A stretch of 64,000 nt of DNA from Noviluteimonas gilva (lineage in GTDB: Bacteria; Pseudomonadota; Gammaproteobacteria; Xanthomonadales; Xanthomonadaceae), in assembly GCF_009740395.1 (NCBI RefSeq), contig NZ_WOXT01000001.1:988464-1052463 (forward strand), given 5' to 3'. The notes below the pieces were generated by a model. That model was not told where the DNA came from and did not search any database. It saw only the letters and a program-made list of their open reading frames with translations. The translations under genes and the position numbers were made by a program. Below are positions 49,784-58,121 of the stretch, piece after piece (position 1 is the stretch's first letter; the number at the start of each line of letters is the position of its first letter).

Positions 49784-49790
49784 GGGTGCC

Positions 49791-50012
49791 TCAATGGCGA
49801 GTCGCCGCGTCGTCGTCCTCTTCTTCCTTGAGCGAGAACGGTACGTGGCGGCCCTGCGCGCCCTGGTTGGCGATGGCGTCGCGCTGGCGGTCGCGCTGCG
49901 TGTCCTGCGGCGAATCATGGTTCGCCATCGACTGCGGCGAACTCTGCTGTGCGGCAGGTTGCGATCCGACCGTGCGGGACTTCGAACGTGGGGTGTGACG
50001 GGGGGTTGCCAT
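49791..50012 (-). CDS. Small hydrophilic protein
   Basis: A 73-residue charged, disordered-looking protein (MATPRHTPRSKSRTVGSQPA, FSLKEEEDDDAATRH). It starts at 50012 with GAGGACT upstream and ends seven bases upstream of the EF-hand gene start, suggesting an operon. No domain. Confidence 0.55.
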   Translation of the reverse strand: MATPRHTPRSKSRTVGSQPAAQQSSPQSMANHDSPQDTQRDRQRDAIANQGAQGRHVPFSLKEEEDDDAATRH

Positions 50013-50394
50013 GGGGGAGTCCTCGGGAGCGCGTTGGTGTCTGCGACCCACTGTGGAGAGGCAGCCATTAACGCCGTTGCATGGCCGATGTAAAACTTTC
50101 GTAAGCCGGCGCCGCCGGTCGTCTGCGCCTCATCAACGGCGTTCGCGCGACGATGACGCGCAGAGGGGGACGCTCGCGAACGCCGGCGAAAAGGCCTGAA
50201 AACAAGCCCAACGCCAACATGCTGCACACCGCCGCACGCGATTACCGCAATTCGCGCGCCGGTTGGTTAATGCGGTGTGGAGGCGCAAACCGGCAGGTCG
50301 CGGAGATTCAGATGCTTGGGCGCAAGGTGCATACCGTCGCCGAAAAAGCCTGACGCATCTGGCGCGACGTTTGTTCCCCCATGGAGACCGACGA
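50013..50394. other. Gene-poor gap between the EF-hand genes
   Basis: A 382-base stretch with no well-supported gene. A 44-codon frame at 50219-50353 on the plus strand (MLHTAARDYRNSRAGWLMRC...) is open but has no clear ribosome-binding site or family. The gap must hold promoters for the divergent small genes. Confidence 0.4.
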
Positions 50395-50823
50395 ATGAAT
50401 CTTTTCAATCGCAAGCCGCTTTACCTCGCCCTGGCGCTGACGCTGGCCGCTCCGCTCGCCATTGCGCAGAGCACGACGCCGCAGACCGCGACGCAGGACG
50501 CCACCAACGCTGCCACGACGGCAACGCAGGACGCAACGAACGCCGCGACGCAGGAAGCGACCACTGCCGCGACGCAGGACGCCACTGCTCAGACGCAGTC
50601 GGCCATGCCGCAGCAGGGTGAGCCGGAGAAGAAGAACTGGTCCGACCTGGACGTCGACAAGAACGGCACGCTGAGCGCGACGGAAGCCGCGTCCGTGCAG
50701 AACCTGTCCTCGGTCTTCGCCAAGGCTGACGCCAATGCCGACGGCGAGCTGACGCAGGACGAATACAAGGCTTACCTCGCCGCGAACGGCAAGGGCGAAG
50801 CCAAGTCGGATTCGGGCGGCTGA
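50395..50823 (+). CDS. Exported EF-hand protein with Thr/Ala repeats
   Basis: A 142-residue exported protein. After the signal peptide (LYLALALTLAAPLAIA) comes a low-complexity segment of TQDATNAATTATQDATNAAT-type repeats (about 27-65), then two EF-hands with DVDKNGTLSATEAAS and DANADGELTQDEYKAY. Ribosome-binding site GGAGACC precedes the ATG. It is probably a periplasmic calcium-binding protein. Confidence 0.88.
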   Translation: MNLFNRKPLYLALALTLAAPLAIAQSTTPQTATQDATNAATTATQDATNAATQEATTAATQDATAQTQSAMPQQGEPEKKNWSDLDVDKNGTLSATEAASVQNLSSVFAKADANADGELTQDEYKAYLAANGKGEAKSDSGG

Positions 50824-50956
50824 TCCACTGCGCACGCAGTATCGCTCCCGAGTCGAAGCGCGCATGAGGCTCGCTTCGAAATAGTGGCGCACCATCCGGC
50901 TGGTTCCTTCGGGGCCAGCCGGATTCACGCCGCAAGGCACACAGACGAGGACCCCA

Positions 50957-51175
50957 ATGAACACCACGCTCCGTAGCCTGACCGCAGTCGCCATCGTCGC
51001 CGCTTCGCTGACGCTGGCCGCTTGCGCGCACGACAAGGAAACGACCACCGAGTCGACCAGCACGACCACCACGGACTCGTCGGGCACGACGGGAACGACT
51101 TCGACCGACACGACGACGTCTTCGTCGATGCCGACGTCGGCCAGCACGGCGGGCGCACCGCCGAGCACGCCGTAA
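50957..51175 (+). CDS. Short Thr/Ser-rich lipoprotein
   Basis: A 72-residue lipoprotein with lipobox LAAC (AVAIVAASLTLAACAHDK) and a mature part of Thr/Ser/Gly repeats. No domain. A hairpin between the preceding gene and this one (CCGGCTGG...CCAGCCGG, about 50898-50921) may be a terminator. Confidence 0.75.
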   Translation: MNTTLRSLTAVAIVAASLTLAACAHDKETTTESTSTTTTDSSGTTGTTSTDTTTSSSMPTSASTAGAPPSTP

Positions 51176-51228
51176 AGAATTCGGCCGGCCCAGGGGTGCC
51201 GGCCGGTGCCTTGAAGGCGACGACGAGT

Positions 51229-51260
51229 ACAGGGCGGCTTCGGCCGCCCTGTGTCGTTTT
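51229..51260 (+). terminator. Rho-independent terminator after the lipoprotein gene
   Basis: A perfect 10-bp stem ACAGGGCGGC/GCCGCCCTGT with a TTCG tetraloop followed by GTCGTTTT. Confidence 0.9.
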
Positions 51261-51293
51261 CGTACACTGGTGCGCCCCGTGACGCACGCGCCC

Positions 51294-52052
51294 ATGTCTC
51301 CTGCTTCCGCTCCCGATGCCTCTTCCATTCGCCTGGTCGGCTTCGACGGCGACGACACGCTGTGGCGCAGCGAAGACTATTACCGCGGTGCGCAAGGGGA
51401 TTTCGAAGCCATCGTCGGTCGTTACGTCGACCTGGCCGATGCGCGCGCGCACGAACGCCTGTACGCCGTCGAGAAGCGGAACCTCGCGTTGTTCGGCTAC
51501 GGCGTCAAAGGCATGGTGCTGTCGATGATCGAAGCCGCGGTGGAAATCACCGACGCGCGCGTGACCGCGAGCGACCTGCATCGCATCGTCGCGCTCGGCA
51601 AATCGCTGCTGCAGCATCCGGTGGAATTGTTGCCGGGCATTCGCGAAGCGGTCGAAGCGATCGGTGCGCAATACGAATTGGTGTTGATCACGAAGGGCGA
51701 TCTGTTCCACCAGGAAGCGAAGGTGAAGCAGTCTGGTCTTGCGGATCTGTTCCGCCGCATCGAGATCGTGAGCGAAAAGGATCCGGAAACCTACGCGCGG
51801 TTGTTCGACGAATTCGAACTGCAGCCGCAGCAGTTCGCGATGGTCGGCAACTCGTTGCGCTCGGACATCGCGCCGGTGATCGCGCTCGGCGGATGGGGCG
51901 TGTACATGCCGTACCACGTGACGTGGGCGCACGAAGCCGAAGCGGAAATCGCGGACGACGAACCGCGCGTGCGTCGCGTCGCGCAGGCCAGCGAATTGCC
52001 CGAAGCCGTGACCGACATCGCACGCGCGGCGGCTTCGCTGAATGGCCGCTAG
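51294..52052 (+). CDS. HAD family hydrolase
   Basis: A 252-residue HAD phosphatase. Motif I is DGDDTLW (about residues 20-26), motif II the T in LVLITKGDLFHQ, motif III K in VSEKDPETY and motif IV GNSLRSDIAPVIA. The first motif matches the YigB-like gene at 19600, but the cap is different. Substrate unknown. Start ATG at 51294; a GTG at 51270 would add eight residues overlapping the terminator region. Confidence 0.9.
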   Translation: MSPASAPDASSIRLVGFDGDDTLWRSEDYYRGAQGDFEAIVGRYVDLADARAHERLYAVEKRNLALFGYGVKGMVLSMIEAAVEITDARVTASDLHRIVALGKSLLQHPVELLPGIREAVEAIGAQYELVLITKGDLFHQEAKVKQSGLADLFRRIEIVSEKDPETYARLFDEFELQPQQFAMVGNSLRSDIAPVIALGGWGVYMPYHVTWAHEAEAEIADDEPRVRRVAQASELPEAVTDIARAAASLNGR

Positions 52053-52144
52053 CGCGCGCCGGAACGGTTAGACGTCCGTTAATCGAGGCCGTCGCATCGT
52101 CGGCAGCAGGATCCGCATCAGGGCGGATCGAAGGGAGAGTCACC

Positions 52145-52615
52145 ATGTCGACGCTGTCGAAGTCCATCGCACCCGCGGTGTTCGCGGCGGGGTTTGCTTT
52201 CGCTGCGCTGCTGCCGACGCCGGCGCGCGCACAGGACGACGTGACGCGCGTCATCGTCGATGTCGCCGATGTCGTGTTGCGCAGCGGCCAGCCGTATTAC
52301 CGGTACGGCAATTACCGGGACCAGGATCGGTTGATCGTCGTGCGCGATCGTTACGGGCGCCCGATCTACTACCGCGTCGTCGATCGCCGTTGGAACGACG
52401 ATCGCGATCGTTACGTGTATCGCCCCTACGGCCCGCCGGTCTATCGCGACGACTACGACCGGACCGCCCGTCGGGTGAAGTGCAACAAGCACGGCAACTG
52501 CACGGTCTCCTATTACGACCCGCAGTACGACCGGCGGGGTGCCGGCGCTTACAACCGCCACCACGCACCCGTGCGCTATTGGGATGGCTATCGCTGGCGG
52601 ACGCGGGACCGTTGA
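52145..52615 (+). CDS. Exported Tyr/Arg-rich protein
   Basis: A 156-residue exported protein with signal peptide (APAVFAAGFAFAALLPTPARA) and a body dominated by Tyr, Arg and Asp (YYRYGNYRDQDRL, DRRWNDDRDRYVYRPYGPP). C-terminal HHAPVRYWDGYRW. No known domain; composition suggests a periplasmic or cell-wall-associated protein. Confidence 0.72.
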   Translation: MSTLSKSIAPAVFAAGFAFAALLPTPARAQDDVTRVIVDVADVVLRSGQPYYRYGNYRDQDRLIVVRDRYGRPIYYRVVDRRWNDDRDRYVYRPYGPPVYRDDYDRTARRVKCNKHGNCTVSYYDPQYDRRGAGAYNRHHAPVRYWDGYRWRTRDR

Positions 52616-52716
52616 TCGCCTGGCGGCGCGAAGACGGTGCCTCCGGGCGCCGTCTTCACCGGCTATACCGATCCGGTGCTAGCCTCCGCGCACCGATCCC
52701 CCGTAGGAGTCCTGCC

Positions 52717-53154
52717 ATGCGCCGTCTCCGCCTCATCCAGATCCTCCCGCTTGCGCTCGTCCTCGCCTCACCCATGGCGATGGCCGCGGGCAAGACCGAT
52801 TGCAAGCTGAAATTCAGCCTCGCCGGCTGGTCGGCCTTCTACAAGACCGCGTCGGGCGACGGCACGATCACCTGCGACAACGGCCAGAAGATGGCGGTCC
52901 ACATCGTCGCCAAGGGCGGCGGGCTGACCGTCGGCAAATCCAGGATCGACAACGGCACCGGCGAGTTCTCCGGCGTCAAGGACATCAAGGAATTGCTGGG
53001 CAGCTATGCGCAGGCCGAAGCCCACGCGGGCGCTTCGAAGTCCTCGGGCGCCAGTGCGATGACCAAGGGCGAGGTGTCGCTCGCACTCGCCGGCACCGGC
53101 GAGGGTTGGGACCTCGGCATTTCCTTCGGCAAGTTCACGATCTCCGCGAAATAA
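52717..53154 (+). CDS. Exported hypothetical protein
   Basis: A 145-residue protein with signal peptide (LPLALVLASPMAMA) and a beta-strand-rich body: DCKLKFSLAGWSAFYKTASG, ITCDNGQKMAVHIVAKGGG, GEGWDLGISFGKFTISAK. The alternating hydrophobic pattern suggests a beta-barrel-like or lipid-binding fold. The GTITCDNGQ strand carries a cysteine that may pair with C28-region. No named family. Confidence 0.75.
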   Translation: MRRLRLIQILPLALVLASPMAMAAGKTDCKLKFSLAGWSAFYKTASGDGTITCDNGQKMAVHIVAKGGGLTVGKSRIDNGTGEFSGVKDIKELLGSYAQAEAHAGASKSSGASAMTKGEVSLALAGTGEGWDLGISFGKFTISAK

Positions 53155-53163
53155 CGCCCGGCC

Positions 53164-53349
53164 TCACTCGGCGCGATGGGCGTGATCCTCGACGACGGGC
53201 GCAGCCTTGTAGGTGCGCCCCAGGTCGGAATTGAGTTTGCCGGCCACCCAGCCGATGGTCGCGAACCACCCCACGACGATCAGCACGAGCACGGCGACTC
53301 CCCACGCATGGCGGCGCAGGAAGGCGAAGGGCGAAAGATGCAGGCGCAT
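53164..53349 (-). CDS. Small single-span membrane protein
   Basis: A 61-residue protein with one membrane helix (GVAVLVLIVVGWFATIGWVAG, about 17-37) and a short C-terminal tail (RTYKAAPVVEDHAHRAE). Convergent with the preceding gene. No family recognised. Confidence 0.65.
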   Translation of the reverse strand: MRLHLSPFAFLRRHAWGVAVLVLIVVGWFATIGWVAGKLNSDLGRTYKAAPVVEDHAHRAE

Positions 53350-53430
53350 GGCTCGGTCCCCGATGACGTCGCCATGCTCCGCCCGCCTGCGTCGCGGCCG
53401 TGTGCACACGCCACCCGCCACAATGGCCGC

Positions 53431-53871
53431 ATGGACGCGATCCGCCGCTTCCGGTCCTTTTTCCTCCTGCCGGTGTTGGCGGCCGCGATGCTTGCCGGCT
53501 GCGGCGACGGCGGCGCGCCGGGCGCACCGACCGCGCGCTTCGAATCGCCCGACGCGGAATTGAGCTGGCAGGGCGTGCTCGCCTGCGCCGACTGCGACGG
53601 CATCGACACGCGCCTGCGCCTGCAGCGTGGCAACGGCGTCGTCGCGCAGTACGAACTGGTCGAGGCCTACCTCGACGGCGAGGGCGCCGAGTACTTCCAC
53701 GAAGCCGGCCGCTGGCGCCGCGACGGCCGCATCCTGCGTCTGCAGGCGACCTCGGGCGGCGAACGGCTCTATGCGATCGACGGCACCGGCAACCTGGTCG
53801 TCGTCGACCGGCGCGGGCACGCCGCGGGGCCCGGCCGGGTCCTGGCGCCGGCCGGCCCGCCCAGCCTGTGA
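53431..53871 (+). CDS. NlpE-like lipoprotein
   Basis: A 146-residue lipoprotein with lipobox LAGC (LLPVLAAAMLAGCGDG) and a domain like the N-terminal half of NlpE: WQGVLACADCDGIDTRLRLQ carries the CxDC pair seen in NlpE/CutF. NlpE senses surface contact and envelope stress and activates Cpx in E. coli. The C-terminal OB-like domain of full NlpE is absent. Start ATG at 53431. Confidence 0.85.
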   Translation: MDAIRRFRSFFLLPVLAAAMLAGCGDGGAPGAPTARFESPDAELSWQGVLACADCDGIDTRLRLQRGNGVVAQYELVEAYLDGEGAEYFHEAGRWRRDGRILRLQATSGGERLYAIDGTGNLVVVDRRGHAAGPGRVLAPAGPPSL

Positions 53872-53959
53872 CGCGCTGCTCGTAACCGCAAACCTTTCAG
53901 AACGTATTCAGTCCGTGCGCCCACACTGCGGGCATCGCAGCCACACCGCAGGAGGCACC

Positions 53960-54577
53960 GTGCGTCATTCGATCAAAGCGCTCTCGCTCGCTCTCGTCCT
54001 GGCCGCCGCCGGCCAGACCGCACACGCACAGGACTTCACCTTCGGCTGGAACCCGCGCAGCGGCGATGTGTGGATGGACAGCTGGCTCGGCGACATGAAT
54101 CGCTACGGCCAGCGCTATCGCGATCCCTTCGTCGACGAAATGGTGCGCTACCACGGCGCGCCGCGCGACCTGGTCGTCGACCTGATCGGTCCGCGCCGCT
54201 GGGCGCCGGGCGATGTGTGGATGGCCTGCAACATCGCGTCGATCATCGGCCGTCCGTGCCGTTACGTCGTCGACGTGTACGAGCGCGACCACGGCAACGG
54301 CTGGGGCAACATCGCCAAGCAACTGGGCATCAAGCCGGGCTCGGCGGAATTCCATCGCCTGAAGAAGGGTTTCGTGCCGACCTACGACCGTTGGGGCCGC
54401 ACGATCGTGCTCGACGCCGATCTCGAACGCGCGTATCCGAACCACGGCAAGAACAAGTCGAAGTCCAAGTCCAAGTCGCAGGCGAACAACGGCCACGGCA
54501 ACAGCGACAAGGGCCATGGCGGCGGGAAGGACAAGGGCAACGGGCACGGCAACGGCAAGGGCAACGGGAAAAAATGA
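53960..54577 (+). CDS. Exported protein with glycine/lysine/asparagine-rich tail
   Basis: A 205-residue exported protein starting with GTG at 53960 preceded by GGAGG (signal KALSLALVLAAAGQTAHA). The folded part has FGWNPRSGDVWMDSWLGDMNRYG, GDVWMACNIASIIGRPCRYV and NIAKQLGIKPGSAEFHRLKKGF; the last 45 residues are low-complexity (GKNKSKSKSKSQANNGHGNS...). No named domain. Its stop overlaps the next gene (ATGA). Confidence 0.75.
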   Translation: MRHSIKALSLALVLAAAGQTAHAQDFTFGWNPRSGDVWMDSWLGDMNRYGQRYRDPFVDEMVRYHGAPRDLVVDLIGPRRWAPGDVWMACNIASIIGRPCRYVVDVYERDHGNGWGNIAKQLGIKPGSAEFHRLKKGFVPTYDRWGRTIVLDADLERAYPNHGKNKSKSKSKSQANNGHGNSDKGHGGGKDKGNGHGNGKGNGKK

Positions 54578-54978
54578 GCGCGTCGCCCGAACGCGTCGTG
54601 CATCGCGGCGGCTGTCATTGCCGCCGCGTGCGTTTCGAAGTCGATGCACCTGCGGAAATCGAAGCGCTCGACTGCAATTGTTCGATCTGCCGCATGACCG
54701 GCTTCCTGCACCTGATCGTGCCGGCCGCGCGCTTCCGCCTGTTGTCCGGCGAAGCCGTGCTCACCGAATACACGTTCAACACGGGCGCGGCGAAGCATCG
54801 GTTCTGTTCGGTGTGCGGCGTCAAGGCGTTCTACATTCCGCGCAGCCATCCCGACGGCGTCGACGTGAACGTGCGTTGCCTCGACGTTGGCACGGTGGAA
54901 TCGTTGCGCATCGTTCCCTTCGACGACAACGACCGCGACGCCGCAACGGCCGCGTTCGCACACCTCACGAACGAATGA
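54574..54978 (+). CDS. GFA (glutathione-dependent formaldehyde-activating / Mss4-like) family protein
   Basis: A 134-residue zinc protein of the GFA/CENP-V family: GGCHCRRVRFEV, LDCNCSICRMTGFLHL and the C-terminal FCSVCGVKAFYIPRSHPDGV supply the zinc cysteines. The family adds glutathione to formaldehyde or binds zinc with other roles; catalysis is not certain. ATG at 54574 overlaps the upstream stop. Confidence 0.92.
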   Translation: MSASPERVVHRGGCHCRRVRFEVDAPAEIEALDCNCSICRMTGFLHLIVPAARFRLLSGEAVLTEYTFNTGAAKHRFCSVCGVKAFYIPRSHPDGVDVNVRCLDVGTVESLRIVPFDDNDRDAATAAFAHLTNE

Positions 54979-55062
54979 ACGGCGCTTCACGCCGCTGAAT
55001 CGAAGCTGGCTTTGCGCGTCTATTGCTGGCCTGTGATCGAACCGCGGATCGTTCGATGTGGA

Positions 55063-55305
55063 ATGTCCTATCCGCAATCCGCCAAAGCGCAGGGCGTCAA
55101 CGTGAACGTTCGCCTCGACCCCGTCGACCGCGAAGAGCTGCGCAAGCTCACCGAATCCATCACCGTGCGCCACGCGGTCGACGTGCATGCCATGGCGCGC
55201 ATGGTCGAACGCGGTTACGCGTACAAGGTCCTGGGTGGCTGGGAAATCACCGAAGCCGGTTGGGTGGCGCTCGAGCGCGCACGCATTCCGAACGCGCTGA
55301 AGTGA
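55063..55305 (+). CDS. Hypothetical protein
   Basis: An 80-residue protein (MSYPQSAKAQGVNVNVRLDP) with a helical core VDREELRKLTESITVRHAVDV and C-terminal GWEITEAGWVALERARIP. ATG at 55063 is chosen; a non-ATG start at 55012 is possible. No domain known. Confidence 0.55.
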   Translation: MSYPQSAKAQGVNVNVRLDPVDREELRKLTESITVRHAVDVHAMARMVERGYAYKVLGGWEITEAGWVALERARIPNALK

Positions 55306-55549
55306 TTCGAAGGAAAAGAGGGAGCCGCCGGCGCAGTTTTCAGGGAGAGGGGGGTCTGCGCCGGCCGACGGGCTTGATCGCGCGTCTCTTCGGCTCCGGC
55401 CTGCCGATGTGCTCGGCAGGTGCATGCAGTTGAGCATCGCGCATGCGCCGCGACCATTGTCCCTTGGTGCACGCGCATACACACGCGGGACGAAAAAGAA
55501 GGGCCGGTTGCATCCGTGCAAACCGGCCCAGGGGAAACGCGAATTTCGA

Positions 55550-55909
55550 TCAGCGCATCGATGAAGCCGGAAATGCGTCGGCGCTCATCCCTGCGCGTTG
55601 CGAGGCAGCGGCCGCATCGCGTTCGACGAGATAGTCCTTGACCATCTGGTACGACTTGGTGCGCGAGATGCCGAACTCCAGCACGAGCGTCTTCGCGAAC
55701 ACGCTGCGCGGGCTGCCCCGCGTGATGAGTTCTTCCAGGCGGCGCAGGATCAACTCGCGTCCCGGCGTCTCGTTCTTCACCCACTGCTGGTATTCCTCGA
55801 CGATGCGGCCCGCGATTTCGTGCGCATCCTCCAGGTCGTGTTGCAAGCGGTGCAGGGCCTGCTCGAGGCTCCGCACGCGCTTTTCGAAGTAGTCCAGGTC
55901 GATTCCCAT
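55550..55909 (-). CDS. Coiled-coil DNA-binding-like protein
   Basis: A 119-residue protein starting MGIDLDYFEKRVRSLEQALH. A long helix (about 5-45) precedes an HTH-like C-terminal part with RSVFAKTLVLEFGISRTKSYQMVKDYL. Resembles small phage- or IS-associated DNA-binding proteins. No assigned function. Confidence 0.6.
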   Translation of the reverse strand: MGIDLDYFEKRVRSLEQALHRLQHDLEDAHEIAGRIVEEYQQWVKNETPGRELILRRLEELITRGSPRSVFAKTLVLEFGISRTKSYQMVKDYLVERDAAAASQRAGMSADAFPASSMR

Positions 55910-56096
55910 TGTGTGTCCCCGTTGGCGTTGGATCGCCGCGACAGGAAACCGTGTCCGCGCGTGCGCGAACATTGTCCGCACGGGCAATTGCCCGAAGGTG
56001 CCGGGGAAGATTGCCCGGCAGGTCGAGGGCGAAAAACGAAAACATGACGCGCGGACTGCTATATCGACCCGCTCGCCCCGCGCCCAGGCACCGCCC

Positions 56097-56573
56097 ATGG
56101 CCATCCTCGAAGCAGGCACGCCCGCTCCGCCGTTCAAATTGCACGTGACACCCGATCAGGTGCTGTCTTCGGATGAGCTACGCGGCAAGCGTTACGTGCT
56201 CGCGTTCTATCCGGCGGATTTCAGCCCCGTGTGCGGCGACCAGATGGCGCTCTACAACCAGATCCGTTCGGAATTCCACGGCCGCAAGGCAGAGCTGTTC
56301 GGTGTCTCGGTCGACGGCGTGTGGTGCCACCAGGCATTCACCGAGGCACGCAACCTGCATTTCCCGCTGCTTTCGGACTTCGAACCCAAGGGCGACATGG
56401 CGCGCGCATTCGGTGCGTACCGCGAAGGCGAGGGCGTGTCCGAGCGCGCGTTGTTCGTCGTCGACGAGAACGGAACGATCGCGTGGAGTTACTGCTCGCC
56501 GATCGCGGTGAACCCCGGCGCGGACGGCATCCTCGACGCACTCGATGCCATGGACGGGAGGAAGACATCATGA
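56097..56573 (+). CDS. Peroxiredoxin (AhpC/TSA family)
   Basis: A 158-residue peroxiredoxin with peroxidatic C46 in PADFSPVCGDQ and FPLLSDFEPKGDMARAFGAY typical of the AhpC/TSA group. A resolving cysteine is not at the classical position; W-C at VDGVWCHQ may serve or it may be a 1-Cys type. It reduces peroxides. ATG at 56097; the stop overlaps the start of the DsbA-like gene (ATGA). Confidence 0.92.
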   Translation: MAILEAGTPAPPFKLHVTPDQVLSSDELRGKRYVLAFYPADFSPVCGDQMALYNQIRSEFHGRKAELFGVSVDGVWCHQAFTEARNLHFPLLSDFEPKGDMARAFGAYREGEGVSERALFVVDENGTIAWSYCSPIAVNPGADGILDALDAMDGRKTS

Positions 56574-57091
56574 GCCTGCGCATTCCGGTCGGTGCGCGCG
56601 ACCACGTGTTGGGGCGCGAAGATGCATCGGTGACCGTCGTCGAGTACGGCGATTATCAATGCCCATATTGCGGCGCCGCGCAACCGCAGGTGCGCAAGGT
56701 GCTCGATCACTTCGGCGACGAGATTCGTTTCGTCTTCCGCCACTTCCCGCTGACCGAAGTGCATCCGATGGCGGCGATCGCGGCGGTGACCGCGGAGTTC
56801 GCCGGCGTGCACGGGCAGTTCTGGGCCGCGCATGAAAAGCTCTATGCCAACCAGGCGCGGCTGGGCCCGGAGTTGTTGTTCGAGATCGTGCAGGGCCTGG
56901 GATTGGAGCCTGCGGAATTGAAGGCCGGCATCGACGCGGACACCTGGACCGAGAAGGTGCAGGAAGATTTCAACGGCGGCATCCGCAGCGGCGTGAACGG
57001 CACGCCGACGTTCTTCATCAACGGTGCGCGCCATGACGGGGCGTACTCGTTCGAATCCCTGTCGCAGGCCATCGAGGCGGCCCGCGGCTAG
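56570..57091 (+). CDS. DsbA-family thiol oxidoreductase
   Basis: A 173-residue DsbA/thioredoxin-fold protein with active site C31-P-Y-C34 (YGDYQCPYCGAAQP), no signal peptide and the cis-Pro segment VNGTPTFFINGARHDG. Similar cytoplasmic DsbA-like proteins are found next to peroxiredoxins. Coupling with the peroxiredoxin suggests it reduces or regenerates that enzyme. Confidence 0.9.
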   Translation: MSLRIPVGARDHVLGREDASVTVVEYGDYQCPYCGAAQPQVRKVLDHFGDEIRFVFRHFPLTEVHPMAAIAAVTAEFAGVHGQFWAAHEKLYANQARLGPELLFEIVQGLGLEPAELKAGIDADTWTEKVQEDFNGGIRSGVNGTPTFFINGARHDGAYSFESLSQAIEAARG

Positions 57092-57113
57092 CCCGCAGTA
57101 GAATGGCGGGCCG

Positions 57114-57191
57114 ATGAATCCGACGCCCGCCATCGACCCCGCGCAGCTGCGCCTGTCCGTCGCTCCGATGATGGATTGGGAGGATTCCTAG
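57114..57191 (+). pseudogene. dusA: dusA 5' fragment interrupted by prophage insertion (attL)
   Basis: The frame reads MNPTPAIDPAQLRLSVAPMM followed by D-W-E-D-S and a stop. The opening and SVAPMMDW are the N-terminus of tRNA-dihydrouridine synthase A, whose next residues would be T-D. After DW the host sequence is replaced, so dusA is split here. dusA is a known target of phage and island integrases near this codon. The rest of dusA, possibly with a phage-supplied start, would lie at attR beyond the window. Confidence 0.85.
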
Positions 57192-57204
57192 CGATTCCAT
57201 GAGG

Positions 57205-57432
57205 TTACGCGGCCCTTGGTGCAGCCCCGGTACACCGGGACTCCCACCAGTCGCCAATCTGCTGCGTATCGAACACCCCGCCAATCAGCGCAGGAAGGTC
57301 GCCACGGGCCACCTGGTTGCGGACCGTCTTCTCGGTCACTGACGGCATAAAGGCCGCCTTGAACTGCGCCAGCGTCATCGTGGGACCGTACTGGATCAGC
57401 AGCACCTTCGACGTGGAAATCCGGTCAGCCAT
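57205..57432 (-). CDS. PrtN/excisionase-like DNA-binding protein
   Basis: A 75-residue protein with VLLIQYGPTMTLAQFKAAFM and a helix-turn-helix-like TEKTVRNQVARGDLPALIGG, QQIGDWWESR. The opening resembles pyocin activator PrtN; the HTH shape fits a Xis-type recombination directionality factor. Last gene of the operon, immediately next to attL, which favours an excision or integration-control role. Start ATG overlaps the upstream stop by eight bases. Confidence 0.72.
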   Translation of the reverse strand: MADRISTSKVLLIQYGPTMTLAQFKAAFMPSVTEKTVRNQVARGDLPALIGGVFDTQQIGDWWESRCTGAAPRAA

Positions 57433-57682
57433 TCGTCTGATCCTCGGGTGCGCGCTGAGGGGTGGCACGTCGCTGCGCTTCCTCAAACCAGCAGTAGCGA
57501 ATCCAGTTGATGTACGTGACGACTGGATGCGAGCCGCAAGCGATGCGGCCTCCGGGCCTGCGCTGGCAGTGCCAATGCGCGCCGCGACGGCGAAGGTGAG
57601 GCTTCTGTTTGCAGAACGCCTCTCTCGCGAAGAAACCGCCGAGAGTGGACGGCCTGTCCATCAAGCGAATCAAATCACCCAT
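57425..57682 (-). CDS. Small phage protein
   Basis: An 85-residue basic protein (MGDLIRLMDRPSTLGGFFAR) with cysteines in EAFCKQKPHLRRRGAHWHCQ and a C-terminal YINWIRYCWFEEAQRR. Possibly a small zinc-binding protein. Start ATG overlaps the upstream gene by eight bases (ATGGGTGA). Confidence 0.6.
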   Translation of the reverse strand: MGDLIRLMDRPSTLGGFFAREAFCKQKPHLRRRGAHWHCQRRPGGRIACGSHPVVTYINWIRYCWFEEAQRRATPQRAPEDQTNG

Positions 57683-58121
57683 CCTGGCGGCCCCCATTGG
57701 TATTGGCAGCCTCACGGGCCATGTACTTGTCGCACGCCTCGCGTAGCGTCCGGCCGTTCGATCCCTTGCCCCAAATCATCTGCACGGGCAAATATCGCTC
57801 GCGGTTCGTCATGCCGGAAAACGTCCGTTCGATGTAGTCAAGCCGCAGCGCATCGCGTTCGGCTTGCTCGGCGCGGGCGATTGCGGCGTTTCGTTGGTCG
57901 GCCAGTTGACCGAGCCTGATCGTCGCGGCGCCGTAGTCGCGTTCGAATTTCTCGCACCGCTGGCGCAGGGCGGCGAGTTCGGATTGCAGGGTTCCGCGCG
58001 CGGCGTCGAACCGCTTTAGCAATTCCTCGTCGATTCCATAGGGGCCTTCGCCCCAATAGTCGCCAGCGCGTTCGTATTCGTCGCGCAACTCGCGCAGCGC
58101 ATCTTGCGGGAGGTCAGTCAT
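57675..58121 (-). CDS. Phage coiled-coil protein
   Basis: A 148-residue protein with a long predicted coiled coil (LLKRFDAARGTLQSELAALR, ADQRNAAIARAEQAERDALR) and a C-terminal segment YLPVQMIWGKGSNGRTLREA. No family recognised. ATGACTGA overlaps the upstream stop. Confidence 0.68.
   Translation of the reverse strand: MTDLPQDALRELRDEYERAGDYWGEGPYGIDEELLKRFDAARGTLQSELAALRQRCEKFERDYGAATIRLGQLADQRNAAIARAEQAERDALRLDYIERTFSGMTNRERYLPVQMIWGKGSNGRTLREACDKYMAREAANTNGGRQDG

Noticed and set aside
50219-50353. 44-codon small protein in the gap before the EF-hand gene
   Set aside because: No convincing ribosome-binding site or family; left as part of the gap description.
57100-57200. tRNA gene as prophage attachment site
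   Set aside because: No tRNA-like fold; the interrupted gene is dusA.
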